Origin: Methylopila turkensis
Lineage (GTDB): Bacteria > Pseudomonadota > Alphaproteobacteria > Rhizobiales > Methylopilaceae
NCBI RefSeq assembly: GCF_027922325.1
Contig: NZ_BSFL01000003.1
Coordinates: 930,001-994,000, forward strand
Length of the DNA stretch: 64,000 nt
Direction of reading: 5' to 3'
Under the pieces are notes generated by a model. It was given only the letters and a program-made list of their open reading frames with translations, did not search any database and was not told where the DNA came from. The position numbers and the translations under genes were made by a program. This document shows positions 32,225 to 43,594 of the stretch, one piece after another (position 1 is the stretch's first letter; every line of letters starts with the position of its first letter).

Positions 32225-33148
32225 TCAGGATTTCGGCTTGTCGGCGCTCGCGTCGGCGGTCACGCGTTCGCCGGCGGGGAATCCCTGGGCCATGAAGCGC
32301 TTCACCTTGGCGCAGTAGACCGCGCCCGCGCGGGTCACGCCGCGCACGCCGTGTCCGCCCTGGTATTTGGACACCGCCCCGCAGGTGCTGCCGCCGGACT
32401 TGGCGACGGCGCCGGCGAGATACTTCATGCCGTAGCGCAGATTGGTGCTCGGCTCGTAGAGAGCCTGCCGGCTGCCGCGGAAGCCCATGCCTTTGGCGGT
32501 CTGGTAGCTCAGCTGCATCAGGCCGATGTAGCCGCCGGGCCCGGTGGCGCGCGGCTTGTACCGCGACTCGACTTTGACCACAGCGTGAGCGAGCGCCGGG
32601 CTGACGCCGGCCTGACGGGCCGCCTGGGTCACCATCGCAGGAATCGAGCCTGTCGGCACCGCTACGGCGGCTGAGCGGTCGACCGAGCCGGTGGTCGAGG
32701 GAATCTCGACTTCACGCCGCAACGCGACCATCTCGGTCTTCGCCTGCAGGCGGCGCGACGCCGCGCGACGGGCGATCCGGCGCTCGGTCTTTGCGACGGC
32801 CCGGACCGACGTCCGCGAGGTCGCGCGCTTCGGAGCCACATTGGGGCGGCTCGCTTGCTTCACCTCGGCGGTAGCTGGGGCAGCCGGCTGGCCGGCGCTC
32901 CGCGCAGAGGTGAAGGCTGCGGCGGAAGCGCGGACTTGTGATCCCGTGGTGAAGCTCGGAACCTTGCCCCCGCCTCGGGTGTTAACGGTCCGTTCAGACG
33001 TTCTGACTGCTGCGATAGTCGAGTTCGGCTTAACTTGAGATTTCGAGGAAACGCTTGCCCCCCGGGCAAGTCGTTCATTAATCGGCGCGGCGTTCGCCGA
33101 GGCGACGGTCGCCGCTAGGATCGCGACGACGATCGTCGATTTACGCAT
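32225..33148 (-). CDS. Exported lytic transglycosylase with C-terminal SLT domain
   Basis: Peptidoglycan-cleaving enzyme. The 307-aa protein has a signal peptide (MRKSTIVVAILAATVASANA), a low-complexity Arg/Ala/Ser/Thr region of about 140 residues, then an SLT (goose-lysozyme-like) domain from about residue 165: SPALAHAVVKVESRYKP contains the catalytic Glu (VES), followed by GYIGLMQLSYQTAKGMGF, NLRYGMKYLAGAV and VSKYQGGHG. The basic middle part may bind the wall. It stands alone between the amidase gene and rnpB. Confidence 0.9.
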   Translation of the reverse strand: MRKSTIVVAILAATVASANAAPINERLARGASVSSKSQVKPNSTIAAVRTSERTVNTRGGGKVPSFTTGSQVRASAAAFTSARSAGQPAAPATAEVKQASRPNVAPKRATSRTSVRAVAKTERRIARRAASRRLQAKTEMVALRREVEIPSTTGSVDRSAAVAVPTGSIPAMVTQAARQAGVSPALAHAVVKVESRYKPRATGPGGYIGLMQLSYQTAKGMGFRGSRQALYEPSTNLRYGMKYLAGAVAKSGGSTCGAVSKYQGGHGVRGVTRAGAVYCAKVKRFMAQGFPAGERVTADASADKPKS

Positions 33149-33266
33149 AAACTCACTCCCCTATGCGTTTTGCATGCGGGGACCAAAGCCTTGCGAAAAT
33201 GACCTGAGATCGACCTTGGTTAGGTCGCTTCTTGTCAGGGGTGTGACGAGAAAAGGGCGATCGGGC

Positions 33267-34022
33267 CTATCGTTCCGGCCGGGCCGCGAGCAGGTTGCGC
33301 AACGTGTCGCAGGTCGAGAAATCCGCGACGCCGTCCACGCGCGCCTGCCGGAAATGGCGCTGGAAGGCCCGCACCACGGCGGCCGTCCCTGGCCCAAAGC
33401 GGCCGTCGATCTCGAGCCCGTATCCGTAGAGACTGAGCAGGGTCTGAAGCTGCTCCACAGGGTCTCCCTCCTCGCCGGCCGCAAGACCCCCGCCGTCGTC
33501 GATCGGCGTCGGAGCGACCCAATGGCCGACGCCCGCCGCGGCGAGCCGGTCCCACGGAAACTTCTCGCCAGGGTCCTCCTTTCGCTGCGGCGCAACATCG
33601 GAATGCGCCAAAACACGCTCAGGTAGAATCCGCCGGCGGGCGCAAATGTCGCGGGCCAGCGCGATCACGGCGTCGACCTGCGGCTGTGGAAAATCGGGAT
33701 AGCCGAACTCGTGGCCCGGGTTCACGATCTCGACGCCGATCGAACGCGCGTTGACGCCGGTCTCGCCCTCCCAGGACGAGACGCCGGCGTGCCACGCTCT
33801 GAGCTCTTCGGGCACGAGCTGCAGCACGCGGCCGTCCTCAAGCACCACGTAATGGCAGGAAACCTTGCTCGCCTCTTCGCACAGGCGCGCGACGGCGGCC
33901 TCGGCGGTCGCCATGCCGGTGTAGTGCATCAGCAGGATATCCGGCTCCGCGCCGCGTTCGTCGTGGTTCGCGGCCGGCCTGACCTCGTCGACCAGCGGAC
34001 TGTCGGGCGCGAACGCGGTCAC
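33267..34022 (-). CDS. N-acetylmuramoyl-L-alanine amidase with C-terminal peptidoglycan-binding domain
   Basis: AmiD-like zinc amidase that cuts the bond between MurNAc and the stem peptide. The 251-aa protein has the amidase_2 fold: LLMHYTGMATAEAAV with the first zinc His, the CHYVVLEDGRVLQLV strand, AWHAGVSSWEG, NARSIGVEIVNPGHE and the second zinc His in VLAHSDVAPQRKEDPGEKFPW. A peptidoglycan-binding_1 repeat closes the chain (LQTLLSLYGYGLEIDGRFGPGTAAVVRAFQ). No signal peptide is seen, so it may be cytoplasmic and act on recycled muropeptides. GTG 34022 overlaps the djlA stop (GTGA). Confidence 0.9.
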   Translation of the reverse strand: MTAFAPDSPLVDEVRPAANHDERGAEPDILLMHYTGMATAEAAVARLCEEASKVSCHYVVLEDGRVLQLVPEELRAWHAGVSSWEGETGVNARSIGVEIVNPGHEFGYPDFPQPQVDAVIALARDICARRRILPERVLAHSDVAPQRKEDPGEKFPWDRLAAAGVGHWVAPTPIDDGGGLAAGEEGDPVEQLQTLLSLYGYGLEIDGRFGPGTAAVVRAFQRHFRQARVDGVADFSTCDTLRNLLAARPER

Positions 34023-34759
34023 GCGAGCTTCCTCTCGGCGCGGATCGCGTCCCAGGCGGCGTTGACGGCCGCCAGCTTGTCGGTGGCGATCCGCACCGCC
34101 TCGGCCGGAAGGCCACGGGCGAGCGCGCGGTCCGGATGGTTTTCCGCCACCAGAGCGCGGTGGCGGCGCTTCAGATCGTCGTCCGAGGCCGCGGGGTCCG
34201 CGCCGAGCACGGCGTAGGGGTCAGCCTCCGCAAGCCGCATGTGACGGCCGAGAGCGCGGCGAAGTCTCACCGGCTCCAATCCGAAGATGCGGCCGATATC
34301 GGCGAGATAGGCGGCCTCGGCCTCATGCACCGCGCCGTCTGCCGCGGCGATGTGCGCGAGGCCGTGCAACACGTCCTCGAGCGTCGCCGGCTCGTCCCGA
34401 AACAGGCTGGCGAGCTGGGCTGCATAAGCTTCGTATCCGGCGACGTCGCGCTTGGCGAGATCGAAGACCTGCGTGACGCGGGGCAGATCGGCCTCCGCGA
34501 TCTGGAACACGCGACGAAACGCCTGAACCTCGACACAGACCACCGCACCGTCCGCCTTCGCCATCTTCGCCGCGAGCGCGATCACTCCCATGGTGAAGGC
34601 GAAGGCGCGCTTCTCGTCCTCCCGCGCCGCCAGAGCGGCGGGATCGGTCTCCCGGTCGAGCAGGAAGTGGCCGGCGATGGCGCCCGCGAGCGCGCCGAGC
34701 GGCCCTCCGAGCGCGAGCCCCGCGGCCGCGCCTCCAAGCTTTCCCCAGAACGATGTCAC
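34019..34759 (-). CDS. djlA: DjlA-like membrane-anchored co-chaperone (TerB plus J domain)
   Basis: DnaK co-chaperone of the DjlA type. The 246-aa protein begins with a glycine-zipper membrane segment (GGAAAGLALGGPLGALAGAIAG), has a TerB-like helical domain (residues about 50-165, with AKMAKADGAV and AAADGAVHEAE) and a C-terminal J domain with the HPD tripeptide in AENHPDRALARG. Start is GTG 34759. It is coupled to the amidase gene downstream, a common alphaproteobacterial arrangement. Confidence 0.9.
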   Translation of the reverse strand: MTSFWGKLGGAAAGLALGGPLGALAGAIAGHFLLDRETDPAALAAREDEKRAFAFTMGVIALAAKMAKADGAVVCVEVQAFRRVFQIAEADLPRVTQVFDLAKRDVAGYEAYAAQLASLFRDEPATLEDVLHGLAHIAAADGAVHEAEAAYLADIGRIFGLEPVRLRRALGRHMRLAEADPYAVLGADPAASDDDLKRRHRALVAENHPDRALARGLPAEAVRIATDKLAAVNAAWDAIRAERKLA

Positions 34760-34955
34760 GTCAGCGCCGAGCTCCTCGATTCGTGCGGACTTTAACGCCC
34801 CTCCGGCGCGAACGCGCCATTGCGCTCAGCGCTCGGCCGGTCCGCGGTTTTGCGGATCGCCTCCATGGCGTCCGGCCGGCATAACGTACGGCGGGATCGT
34901 CGCGCGGCGCGGCGGTTCAACGGTTCGGTAAGCGCCGCCAGAGACGATTTAAGGC

Positions 34956-35756
34956 ATGCCCTCGCATCTCCGCGCCGCCGCGGCGCTCGCCGCCCTGCTC
35001 TGCGCCGCGCCCGCCGCCGCCTCAGATCTCGAGCCCCGGCTGACGCTCGCCGGTCCCGGCGCGAGCGCGCGCACCGTGGCGCTGACGCTCGACGCCTGCT
35101 CCGGCGCGACCGACCATCGCGTGCTCGACCTCCTGATCGCGGAACGCATCCCGGCGACGGTGTTCGTCACCCGCCGCTGGCTCGACGGCAACGCCGCGGC
35201 GCTGAAGCTGCTGCTCGCCCATCGCGACCTGTTCGAGATCGAGAACCACGGCGACGCCCATGTCCCGGCGATCACCGACCGGCCGACCATGTTCGGAATC
35301 CGCACCGCCGGCGCGCTGGAGGCCGTCCGCCGGGAGGTCGAAGGCGGCGCGGAGGCGATCGAGGCCGCGACCGGCTCCCGCCCGCGCTGGTACCGCGATG
35401 CGACCGCGCGCTACAGCCGCGACGCCCTCACGGCCATCCGCGCGGACGGCTACGCGATCGCCGGATACTCCTTGAACGCCGACATGGGCACCTCTCTCAT
35501 GGCGCCGATGGTCGCGCGCCGGGTCGCTGCGGCGAAGAACGGCGACGTCATCATCGCCCACGTCAACCAGCCCGGCCGCGCCGCGGGCTCCGGCCTCGCC
35601 GAAGGCCTCAGGGCGCTGAAGGCCTCCGGGGCTCGCTTCGTGCTGCTGCGCGACGCCGAGACCCGCACGGACGACGGTCCCGCCATCGGGCCGGTCGTGG
35701 CGCGCAGCCGGCCGCCCGGCGCCGCCGAACCCGCGTCCGGCGTCACGCGCCACTGA
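34956..35756 (+). CDS. Polysaccharide deacetylase family protein, exported
   Basis: NodB-homology protein. The 266-aa chain has a signal peptide ([19 protein letters not shown]), then motif 1 [10 protein letters not shown], motif 2 ENHGDAHVP (HxxxH), motif 3-like [13 protein letters not shown], and the His motif IIAHVNQP. Motif 1 has the first Asp of the canonical TFDDG but Ala in place of the second, metal-binding Asp, followed by Cys; this may be a subfamily trait. Substrate is unknown. It converges on the mntH gene and the two coding regions overlap by 14 bp at their 3' ends. Upstream 34760-34955 is a featureless AT-poor gap. Confidence 0.82.
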   Translation: MPSHLRAAAALAALLCAAPAAASDLEPRLTLAGPGASARTVALTLDACSGATDHRVLDLLIAERIPATVFVTRRWLDGNAAALKLLLAHRDLFEIENHGDAHVPAITDRPTMFGIRTAGALEAVRREVEGGAEAIEAATGSRPRWYRDATARYSRDALTAIRADGYAIAGYSLNADMGTSLMAPMVARRVAAAKNGDVIIAHVNQPGRAAGSGLAEGLRALKASGARFVLLRDAETRTDDGPAIGPVVARSRPPGAAEPASGVTRH

Positions 35757-37095
35757 GGAAATCGACCACCAGCTTGACGTTGAGCGCGACGATCACGGCC
35801 GCGACCAAGCCCGCCGTCACGCTCATCCAGCGCGGCGCGACGAAGCCCCCCATCTTGACGCGGCTGGCGGTGAACCACACCAGCGGGATGATCGCGAACG
35901 GCAGTTGCAGGCTGAGCACCACCTGGCTCAGCACCAGCAGGCGGGCGGTGCCGCTTTCTCCGTAATAGAGAGTGACGAGGATGGCGGGCACGATCGCGAT
36001 CGTGCGCGTAATCAGCCGGCGCAGCCACGGCGCGAGCCGGATGCGCAGGAACCCCTCCATCACGACCTGGCCGGCGAGCGTCGCCGTAACCGTCGAGTTC
36101 AGGCCGCAGCACAGCAGCGCCACGCCGAACGCGGTCGCCGCGATCGCGCCGCCGAGCAACGGACCGAGCAGCGTGTGCGCCTCGCCGAGTTCCGCCACCT
36201 CGGTGTTGCCGGTCGTGTGGAAGGCGGCCGCCGCGAGGATCAGGATCGAGGAGTTGATCAGGAAGGCGAAGGACAGCGCGATGGTTGAGTCGAGCGTCGC
36301 CCACTTGATCGCCTCGCGCTTGCCGGCCTCGGTGCGCTCGTAGCCCCGGGTCTGCACGACCGAGGAGTGCAGGTAGAGATTGTGCGGCATCACCGTCGCG
36401 CCGACGATGCCGAGCGCGATGTAGAGCATCGCCGGATTCTGGACGAGCTCGATGGTCGGCGCGAGGCCGCGGATGACGGCGCCGAGGTCCGGATCGGCCA
36501 TGGCGAGCTGGATCGCGAAACAGGCGGCGATCACGAACAGCAGGCCGATGACGAAGGCTTCGATCCAGCGGAAGCCGATGCGCTGAAGCATCAGCACGAG
36601 GAACACGTCGAGCGCGGTGATGACGACGCCGATCTCGAGCGGGACGCCGAACAGCAGGTTCAGGCCGATCGCGGTGCCGATGACCTCGGCGAGGTCGGTG
36701 GCGCAGATCGCGGCTTCGGCGAGAATCCAGAGCACGAAGGCGACCGGCTTCGGGAAGGCGTCGCGGCAGGCCTGCGCGAGATCGCGCCCCGCCCCGACGC
36801 CGAGCCGCGCGCACAGCGCCTGCAGCAGCATCGCCATCAGCGACGACAGCGCGACCACCGCCATCAGCGAGTAACCGAACTGGGAGCCGCCCGCGAGCGA
36901 GGTCGCCCAATTGCCGGGGTCCATGTAGCCGACGGCGACAAGGTAGCCCGGCCCGAAGAAAGCGAGGAACCGGCGGAGCCGCGTGCGCCCGCCGACCCCG
37001 ACCGAGCCATGCGCCTCCTGCAGCGACGGCGCGCCAGGTTGCCCCCGCCAGCCTGAAAGCGGGGAAGGCGCAGACGTCTGCGGGACGTCGATCAT
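35743..37095 (-). CDS. mntH: Nramp-family Mn2+/H+ symporter
   Basis: Divalent-metal importer, probably for manganese. The 450-aa protein has 11 hydrophobic segments. The metal-binding DPGN lies in [18 protein letters not shown] near residue 60, and the second metal motif [15 protein letters not shown] is in TM6. The Ala in [15 protein letters not shown] and [19 protein letters not shown] near the C-terminus are also family features. The start ATG 37095 gives a 40-residue cytoplasmic tail. A palindrome about 60 bp upstream could bind a manganese- or iron-responsive regulator. Confidence 0.93.
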   Translation of the reverse strand: MIDVPQTSAPSPLSGWRGQPGAPSLQEAHGSVGVGGRTRLRRFLAFFGPGYLVAVGYMDPGNWATSLAGGSQFGYSLMAVVALSSLMAMLLQALCARLGVGAGRDLAQACRDAFPKPVAFVLWILAEAAICATDLAEVIGTAIGLNLLFGVPLEIGVVITALDVFLVLMLQRIGFRWIEAFVIGLLFVIAACFAIQLAMADPDLGAVIRGLAPTIELVQNPAMLYIALGIVGATVMPHNLYLHSSVVQTRGYERTEAGKREAIKWATLDSTIALSFAFLINSSILILAAAAFHTTGNTEVAELGEAHTLLGPLLGGAIAATAFGVALLCCGLNSTVTATLAGQVVMEGFLRIRLAPWLRRLITRTIAIVPAILVTLYYGESGTARLLVLSQVVLSLQLPFAIIPLVWFTASRVKMGGFVAPRWMSVTAGLVAAVIVALNVKLVVDFLSGA

Positions 37096-37154
37096 GGGAG
37101 GATCGCTCGCATTCTAACAATGGGCCTTGAACGCTTCTGACTATCGTTCGCAAC

Positions 37155-37166
37155 TGCAACATTGCA
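37155..37166. promoter_or_regulatory. Short palindrome upstream of mntH
   Basis: TGCAACATTGCA has 5-bp arms around a 2-bp centre, about 60 bp before the mntH start. TGCAA arms resemble those in Mur (Fur-family, manganese-responsive) boxes of Rhizobiales, but the match to any published consensus is not good enough to name the regulator. Confidence 0.3.
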
Positions 37167-37274
37167 AGGCGCAGACGGCGAGAGAAGATGTATAGGGGTG
37201 CGCCTTGCTTTTGCGCGACCGCGCGGCTGATGTGAGCAGCCGCAGCAAGACCCTGGTGTTCCAGGCGCCAGAGT

Positions 37275-37302
37275 GCGACTTAAGCATTCCTCCTTAAGTC
37301 GC
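37275..37302. other. Perfect hairpin in the ppdK leader
   Basis: A perfect 10-bp inverted repeat (GCGACTTAAG at 37275-37284, CTTAAGTCGC at 37293-37302) surrounds an 8-nt loop, 100 bp before the ppdK start. No T run follows on either strand. It could be an operator or an mRNA-stabilising element. The rest of the 37096-37401 gap shows only the mntH palindrome. Confidence 0.5.
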
Positions 37303-37401
37303 GGTGCGACATCTTGCCTTTGCTGCGGCGCCGTGCAAGCTGCCGTCGCGGTGGGGCGCCGGCAGGCGATCGACCTTTGCGGCTATTCGGAGAAACGCTT
37401 G

Positions 37402-40095
<2,694 letters not shown>

Positions 40096-40262
40096 CGCTT
40101 TCCCGGCCCCCCGGCCCGCTGTCCGGATCGGGGAGGCCGGAGCCTGCAACGAAGTAATCGGCGCTTTCCCGACGCCGAGGCGATAAAACACTGGCGAAAG
40201 CGGCGCGCGGCGACCAAATCTCGGGCGCCGAAGGCCCCCGGTCTCGATGGGAGGGGCCGGCC

Positions 40263-40281
40263 GGCGGCGACAGTCGCCGCC
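40263..40281 (+). other. Hairpin just upstream of the panB ribosome site
   Basis: GGCGGCGA (40263-40270) and TCGCCGCC (40274-40281) form an 8-bp GC stem with a 3-nt loop, ending one base before the GGAGG of panB. It may affect ribosome access. The rest of the 40096-40298 gap is featureless. Confidence 0.35.
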
Positions 40282-40298
40282 CGGAGGATTGGACGCTC

Positions 40299-41159
40299 AT
40301 GAGCGCGCACACCAAGCCGCCGCTGACCGCGGCCTCGACCAAGCCTGTCACCGTCGCCGCGATCCGCGCAGCGAAGGGGGGCACGCCGCTGGTCTGCCTC
40401 ACCGCCTACACGACCCCGGTCGCCGAGGCGCTGGACCAGGCGAGCGATCTGCTGCTCGTCGGCGACAGCCTCGGCATGGTGGTCTACGGCCTGCCGAGCA
40501 CGATCCCGGTCACGCTCGACATGATGATCGCCCATGGCGCGGCGGTCGTGCGCGGCGCGAAGCGCGCGCTGGTGGTCGTCGACCTGCCGTTCGGCTCCTA
40601 TCAGGAAAGCCCGGCGCAGGCGTTTCGCAACGCCGCGCGCATCCTCGCCGAGACCCGCTGCGGCGCCGTCAAGCTCGAGGGCGGCGCGGTGATGGCGGAG
40701 ACCATCGCCTTTCTGACCCAGCGCGGCGTGCCCGTGCTCGCCCATATCGGCCTGCAGCCGCAGTCGGTGAACGCGCTCGGCGGCTACTCCGCCCGCGGCA
40801 AGCTGTCGGCGGAGGCCGAGACCATCCTCGCCGACGCCCGCGCCGTGACCGACGCCGGCGCTTTCGCCGTGGTGGTCGAGGGCGTCGTCGCGCCGCTTGC
40901 GGCCCGCATCACCGAGACCATCCGCGTGCCGACCATCGGCATCGGCGCCTCGGCTGAATGCGACGGCCAGATTCTCGTCACCGACGACATGATGGGCGTG
41001 ACCTTCGGCCATGTGCCGAAGTTCGTGCGCAAATACGCCGAAGTTGGCGCGACGATGAAGGCGGCCGCGGAAGCCTACGCGGCGGACGTGCGCGAACGCC
41101 GGTTCCCTGCGGAAGAGCACCTCTACGGCGCGCCGAAGCCGAAAATCGCCGCGGGCTGA
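40299..41159 (+). CDS. panB: 3-methyl-2-oxobutanoate hydroxymethyltransferase
   Basis: First committed step of pantothenate and CoA synthesis, adding a hydroxymethyl group from methylene-THF to alpha-ketoisovalerate. The 286-aa protein has [30 protein letters not shown], with the metal-binding Asp, then [19 protein letters not shown] with the catalytic Lys/Glu region, [19 protein letters not shown] and [21 protein letters not shown] 40299 has a good GGAGG 11 bases upstream. panC is not adjacent. Family identification is secure. Confidence 0.97.
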   Translation: MSAHTKPPLTAASTKPVTVAAIRAAKGGTPLVCLTAYTTPVAEALDQASDLLLVGDSLGMVVYGLPSTIPVTLDMMIAHGAAVVRGAKRALVVVDLPFGSYQESPAQAFRNAARILAETRCGAVKLEGGAVMAETIAFLTQRGVPVLAHIGLQPQSVNALGGYSARGKLSAEAETILADARAVTDAGAFAVVVEGVVAPLAARITETIRVPTIGIGASAECDGQILVTDDMMGVTFGHVPKFVRKYAEVGATMKAAAEAYAADVRERRFPAEEHLYGAPKPKIAAG

Positions 41160-41174
41160 CCGGCCTTTAGTCCT

Positions 41175-42014
41175 TCAGTCCTCGCCCTCGTCCCATCCCG
41201 GCGGAGGCTCCATGATCTCGACGTCCCGGCGCGGCCGGATCGAGCCGGTCGGGCCGTCGAACGGCGCAGCCTTCGGCGCGTAGCTGATCGCGGGCTCCTC
41301 GGCGAGCGGAGCGACCTCCGGCTCGGGCGGCAGATCGGGCACGACCGGCTTTGGCCGGCAGTAGGCGCGGCGCCCGGCCGGGTCGTGGCGCGCGAGGTCG
41401 AGGTGCAGGTGGTTCTCGTGGTGGCCGTCGCTGCCGGGGCCGAGCACGGTCTTGAACGCGCCGCAGGCGCCGGCGGTCACCTCGCGCAGGAAAGCCTGAG
41501 CCTCCGGCGTTCCGTTCCGCCAGTCCTTCAGCACGGAGATTTCGCGGCCGTCGGCCAGCACGAAGCCGCCGATGTCGAGGCCGTTGCCGAAGGCGTGCTC
41601 GGAGAGCTTGCCGCCGCGCTTGTTGTTGCGGGTGCGGCAGGCGTAGGAGGCCATGTTGCGGACCTCGACCACGGCCACCCCGAAGCGAGCCTGCGCCGCG
41701 GGCTGCACGCTGCGGACCATCCAGTCGTTCAGCACCGCCGTCATGGGGCAGCCGAGCCGGGCCGACGGCTGCACGCCCACCGATCCGTCGGCGAGCGCAT
41801 AGACCCGGAACGGGCGCTCCAGCCCGCAGACGCCGGGTCCGTCGATCTCGTCGATCGGCCGCGTGAAATCGGTCTTGGTCACGAGTTTGGCGGCGATGCA
41901 GGCGGCTTCGACCTTGCCGCGCCACGGCTCGCGTTCCTCGCCGTCGAAGAAGCCGCAGCCGGATACGGCGGCGACCGCGCAGAAAGCCAGACCAAGACGA
42001 CGCCATGTCCGCAT
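41175..42014 (-). CDS. Extensin-like domain lipoprotein
   Basis: The 279-aa protein has a lipoprotein signal with lipobox VSGC (acylated Cys near residue 20) and a domain of the bacterial extensin-like C-terminal family. Visible features are LGCPMTAVLNDWM, ASYACRTRNN, LSEHAFGNGLDIGGF and HHENHLHLD; the SEHxxGxGxDI and HxHxD pattern resembles the zinc site of the M15/LAS peptidoglycan peptidases, so a wall hydrolase role is plausible. A Pro/Glu-rich tail ends the chain. It converges with panB. Confidence 0.82.
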   Translation of the reverse strand: MRTWRRLGLAFCAVAAVSGCGFFDGEEREPWRGKVEAACIAAKLVTKTDFTRPIDEIDGPGVCGLERPFRVYALADGSVGVQPSARLGCPMTAVLNDWMVRSVQPAAQARFGVAVVEVRNMASYACRTRNNKRGGKLSEHAFGNGLDIGGFVLADGREISVLKDWRNGTPEAQAFLREVTAGACGAFKTVLGPGSDGHHENHLHLDLARHDPAGRRAYCRPKPVVPDLPPEPEVAPLAEEPAISYAPKAAPFDGPTGSIRPRRDVEIMEPPPGWDEGED

Positions 42015-42119
42015 GGCGCGTAAAATGCCGCGCGTTCTCTTAACGCCGCCTCAATGACCTCGGCCCGCAAGACACGGGCCGCCGGCGCCGCGGCGCATGG
42101 CGGACCCGCTTCCCAGCTC

Positions 42120-42148
42120 TTGTCTATTGAATGAATAGTCTTTATGCA
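42120..42148 (+). promoter_or_regulatory. Predicted promoter of the 27-aa peptide gene
   Basis: TTGTCT (42120-42125) and TATGCA (42143-42148) are 17 bases apart in a markedly AT-rich patch of an otherwise GC-rich gap. A start near 42155 would leave a short leader containing AAGGGAG before the ATG at 42176. Confidence 0.5.
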
Positions 42149-42175
42149 CTCGGCTGTGAAAAGGGAGCTTCCCCG

Positions 42176-42259
42176 ATGAGCGCTGTGAAAAGCATCGATG
42201 TCATGGCCGTCGTCGCGGCCTTCACCTTGGTCGGCGCCATCGTCCTTGGGGCGTTCTGA
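42176..42259 (+). CDS. Single-span 27-aa membrane peptide
   Basis: A 27-codon frame starts MSAVKSIDV and continues as one hydrophobic helix (MAVVAAFTLVGAIVLGAF), enough to cross the membrane once. It has a well-spaced ribosome site (AGGGAG, 8 bases before ATG) and a plausible promoter just upstream. It lies between the extensin-like gene and the isochorismatase gene. No function can be assigned. The signals together make it likelier than chance, but a short frame like this could be spurious. The rest of the 42015-42360 gap shows nothing else. Confidence 0.55.
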   Translation: MSAVKSIDVMAVVAAFTLVGAIVLGAF

Positions 42260-42360
42260 CGCCGGCTGGGCCGATCTTGGCCTAATGGGCCGATGCCGGA
42301 GCCCGGCCGCCGCTCCATGATGGACGTCCGATCGATTCGGGACCTCTCATGGAGAGCGGC

Positions 42361-42963
42361 ATGACCGACGCCCCCAAAACCCTTCGCGACCTCTCCGGCG
42401 CTTCGCCCCAGCCGGCGTCTCTCGCCGACGCGACGCTGGTCGTGATCGACGCGCAGAACGAATATGTCGAAGGGCCGATCGCCCTGCCCGGCTCCGCGCC
42501 CGCGCTGGACGCTATCGCCGACCTTCTGGCGCAGGCGCGCGCCGCGGAGACCCCGATCGTTCACGTCGTCCACCGCGCTCCGGCGGGCATCTTCGTCGAG
42601 GGCTCCAAGGGCGCCGAGATCGCGCCGGAGGCCGCCCCGCGAAGGGAGGAGCCGGTGTTTTCGAAGACGCTCCCGAACGCCTTCACCAACGCCGATTTCG
42701 ATCTGGCGTTGAAGGCGCTCGGCCGCAAGAACCTGATCCTCGTGGGATTCATGACGCACATGTGCGTCGACTCCACCGCCCGCGCGGCGGTCGACCTCGG
42801 CTACGGCGTGACGATCGTGGAGAACGCCACCGCGAGCCGCGCCCTGCCCGGCGCCGTCGGCAAGCCGGCGCGTTCGGCGGAAGAGGTTCACGACGGAGCG
42901 CTGGCCGGGCTCGCGGACCTGTTCGCCGTCGTCGCGCCGAACGCTGCCGCTCTAGGGAAGTGA
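42361..42963 (+). CDS. Isochorismatase-family cysteine hydrolase
   Basis: A 200-aa hydrolase of the isochorismatase/nicotinamidase superfamily. The catalytic triad is visible: Asp in LVVIDAQNEY near residue 29, Lys in FSKTLPNAF near residue 102 and Cys in MTHMCVDSTAR at about residue 135. PSxxxPIVHVVHRAPAG-like and VTIVENATASRALPG also fit the family. The exact substrate is unknown. ATG 42361 has GGAGAG six bases upstream; an ATG at 42349 is the alternative. It converges on the YqeY gene. Confidence 0.88.
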   Translation: MTDAPKTLRDLSGASPQPASLADATLVVIDAQNEYVEGPIALPGSAPALDAIADLLAQARAAETPIVHVVHRAPAGIFVEGSKGAEIAPEAAPRREEPVFSKTLPNAFTNADFDLALKALGRKNLILVGFMTHMCVDSTARAAVDLGYGVTIVENATASRALPGAVGKPARSAEEVHDGALAGLADLFAVVAPNAAALGK

Positions 42964-42970
42964 CGAGGAC

Positions 42971-42990
42971 GGCGGCCCGCGCGGGCCGCC
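42971..42990. terminator. Perfect 20-bp GC palindrome between convergent genes
   Basis: GGCGGCCCGC followed directly by its reverse complement, seven bases after the isochorismatase stop and six before the YqeY stop. It can form a hairpin on either strand and probably serves as a bidirectional terminator, though no T run is present. Confidence 0.5.
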
Positions 42991-42996
42991 CGGGCC

Positions 42997-43452
42997 TCAG
43001 CCGCCGGTGAGCTTGGCCTTGATCGCGCCGTTCGCGGCCGCGAAATCCATCGTGCCGGTGTGCTTCGCCTTCAGCACGCCCATGACCTTGCCCATGTCCT
43101 TCATGCTGGCGGCCCCGGTCTCGGCGATGGCGGCGTCGATCGCCGCGGCGACCTCCGCGTCCGACATCTGCTGCGGCAGGAACTCCTGGATCACGGCGAT
43201 CTCCGCCTTTTCCTTGGCGGCGAGTTCGGGGCGGGCGTTCTGCTCGTAGATCGAGGCGCTCTCCTGGCGCTGCTTGATCATCTTCGCGAGAAGCTGCTTC
43301 AGCTCGTCGTCGGTCGCCGTGCCCTTGCCGGCGCCGCGGGCCTCGATGTCGCGATCCTTGATGGCCGCGCCGATCAGGCGGAGTGTCCCCGTGCGCTCCG
43401 CGTCGCGGGCCTTCATGGCGTCCTTGAGGGCGGCGCTGATCGCCTCACGCAT
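42997..43452 (-). CDS. yqeY: GatB/YqeY domain-containing protein
   Basis: The 151-aa helical protein matches the YqeY family, related to the tail domain of the amidotransferase subunit GatB. It has MREAISAALKDAMKARD near the start, TLRLIGAAIKDRDIEARG, LLAKMIKQRQES, EIAVIQEFLPQQMS and GKVMGVLKAKHTGTMDF. Its role is uncertain; binding to tRNA or Glu-tRNA has been suggested for the family. AAGGA lies eight bases before the ATG. It is divergent from carA, with 142 bp between them. Confidence 0.93.
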   Translation of the reverse strand: MREAISAALKDAMKARDAERTGTLRLIGAAIKDRDIEARGAGKGTATDDELKQLLAKMIKQRQESASIYEQNARPELAAKEKAEIAVIQEFLPQQMSDAEVAAAIDAAIAETGAASMKDMGKVMGVLKAKHTGTMDFAAANGAIKAKLTGG

Positions 43453-43594
43453 CTTTTTCGTCCTTACAGATTGACCGCGGGCCGCCCCAAAAAGGCAGTC
43501 TAACGTTGACGCTTCGGGGCGCGGCGCCTAGGTTCCGGCCGCATCGGCGCGTCAGGCGTCGGCGCGTGATCGCGCGACGGGACTTAAGACAATC

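Noticed and set aside
37279..37297. TTAA pair before ppdK as a CtrA site
   Set aside because: The TTAA units are separated by ten bases, so the pattern does not fit; the hairpin explains them.
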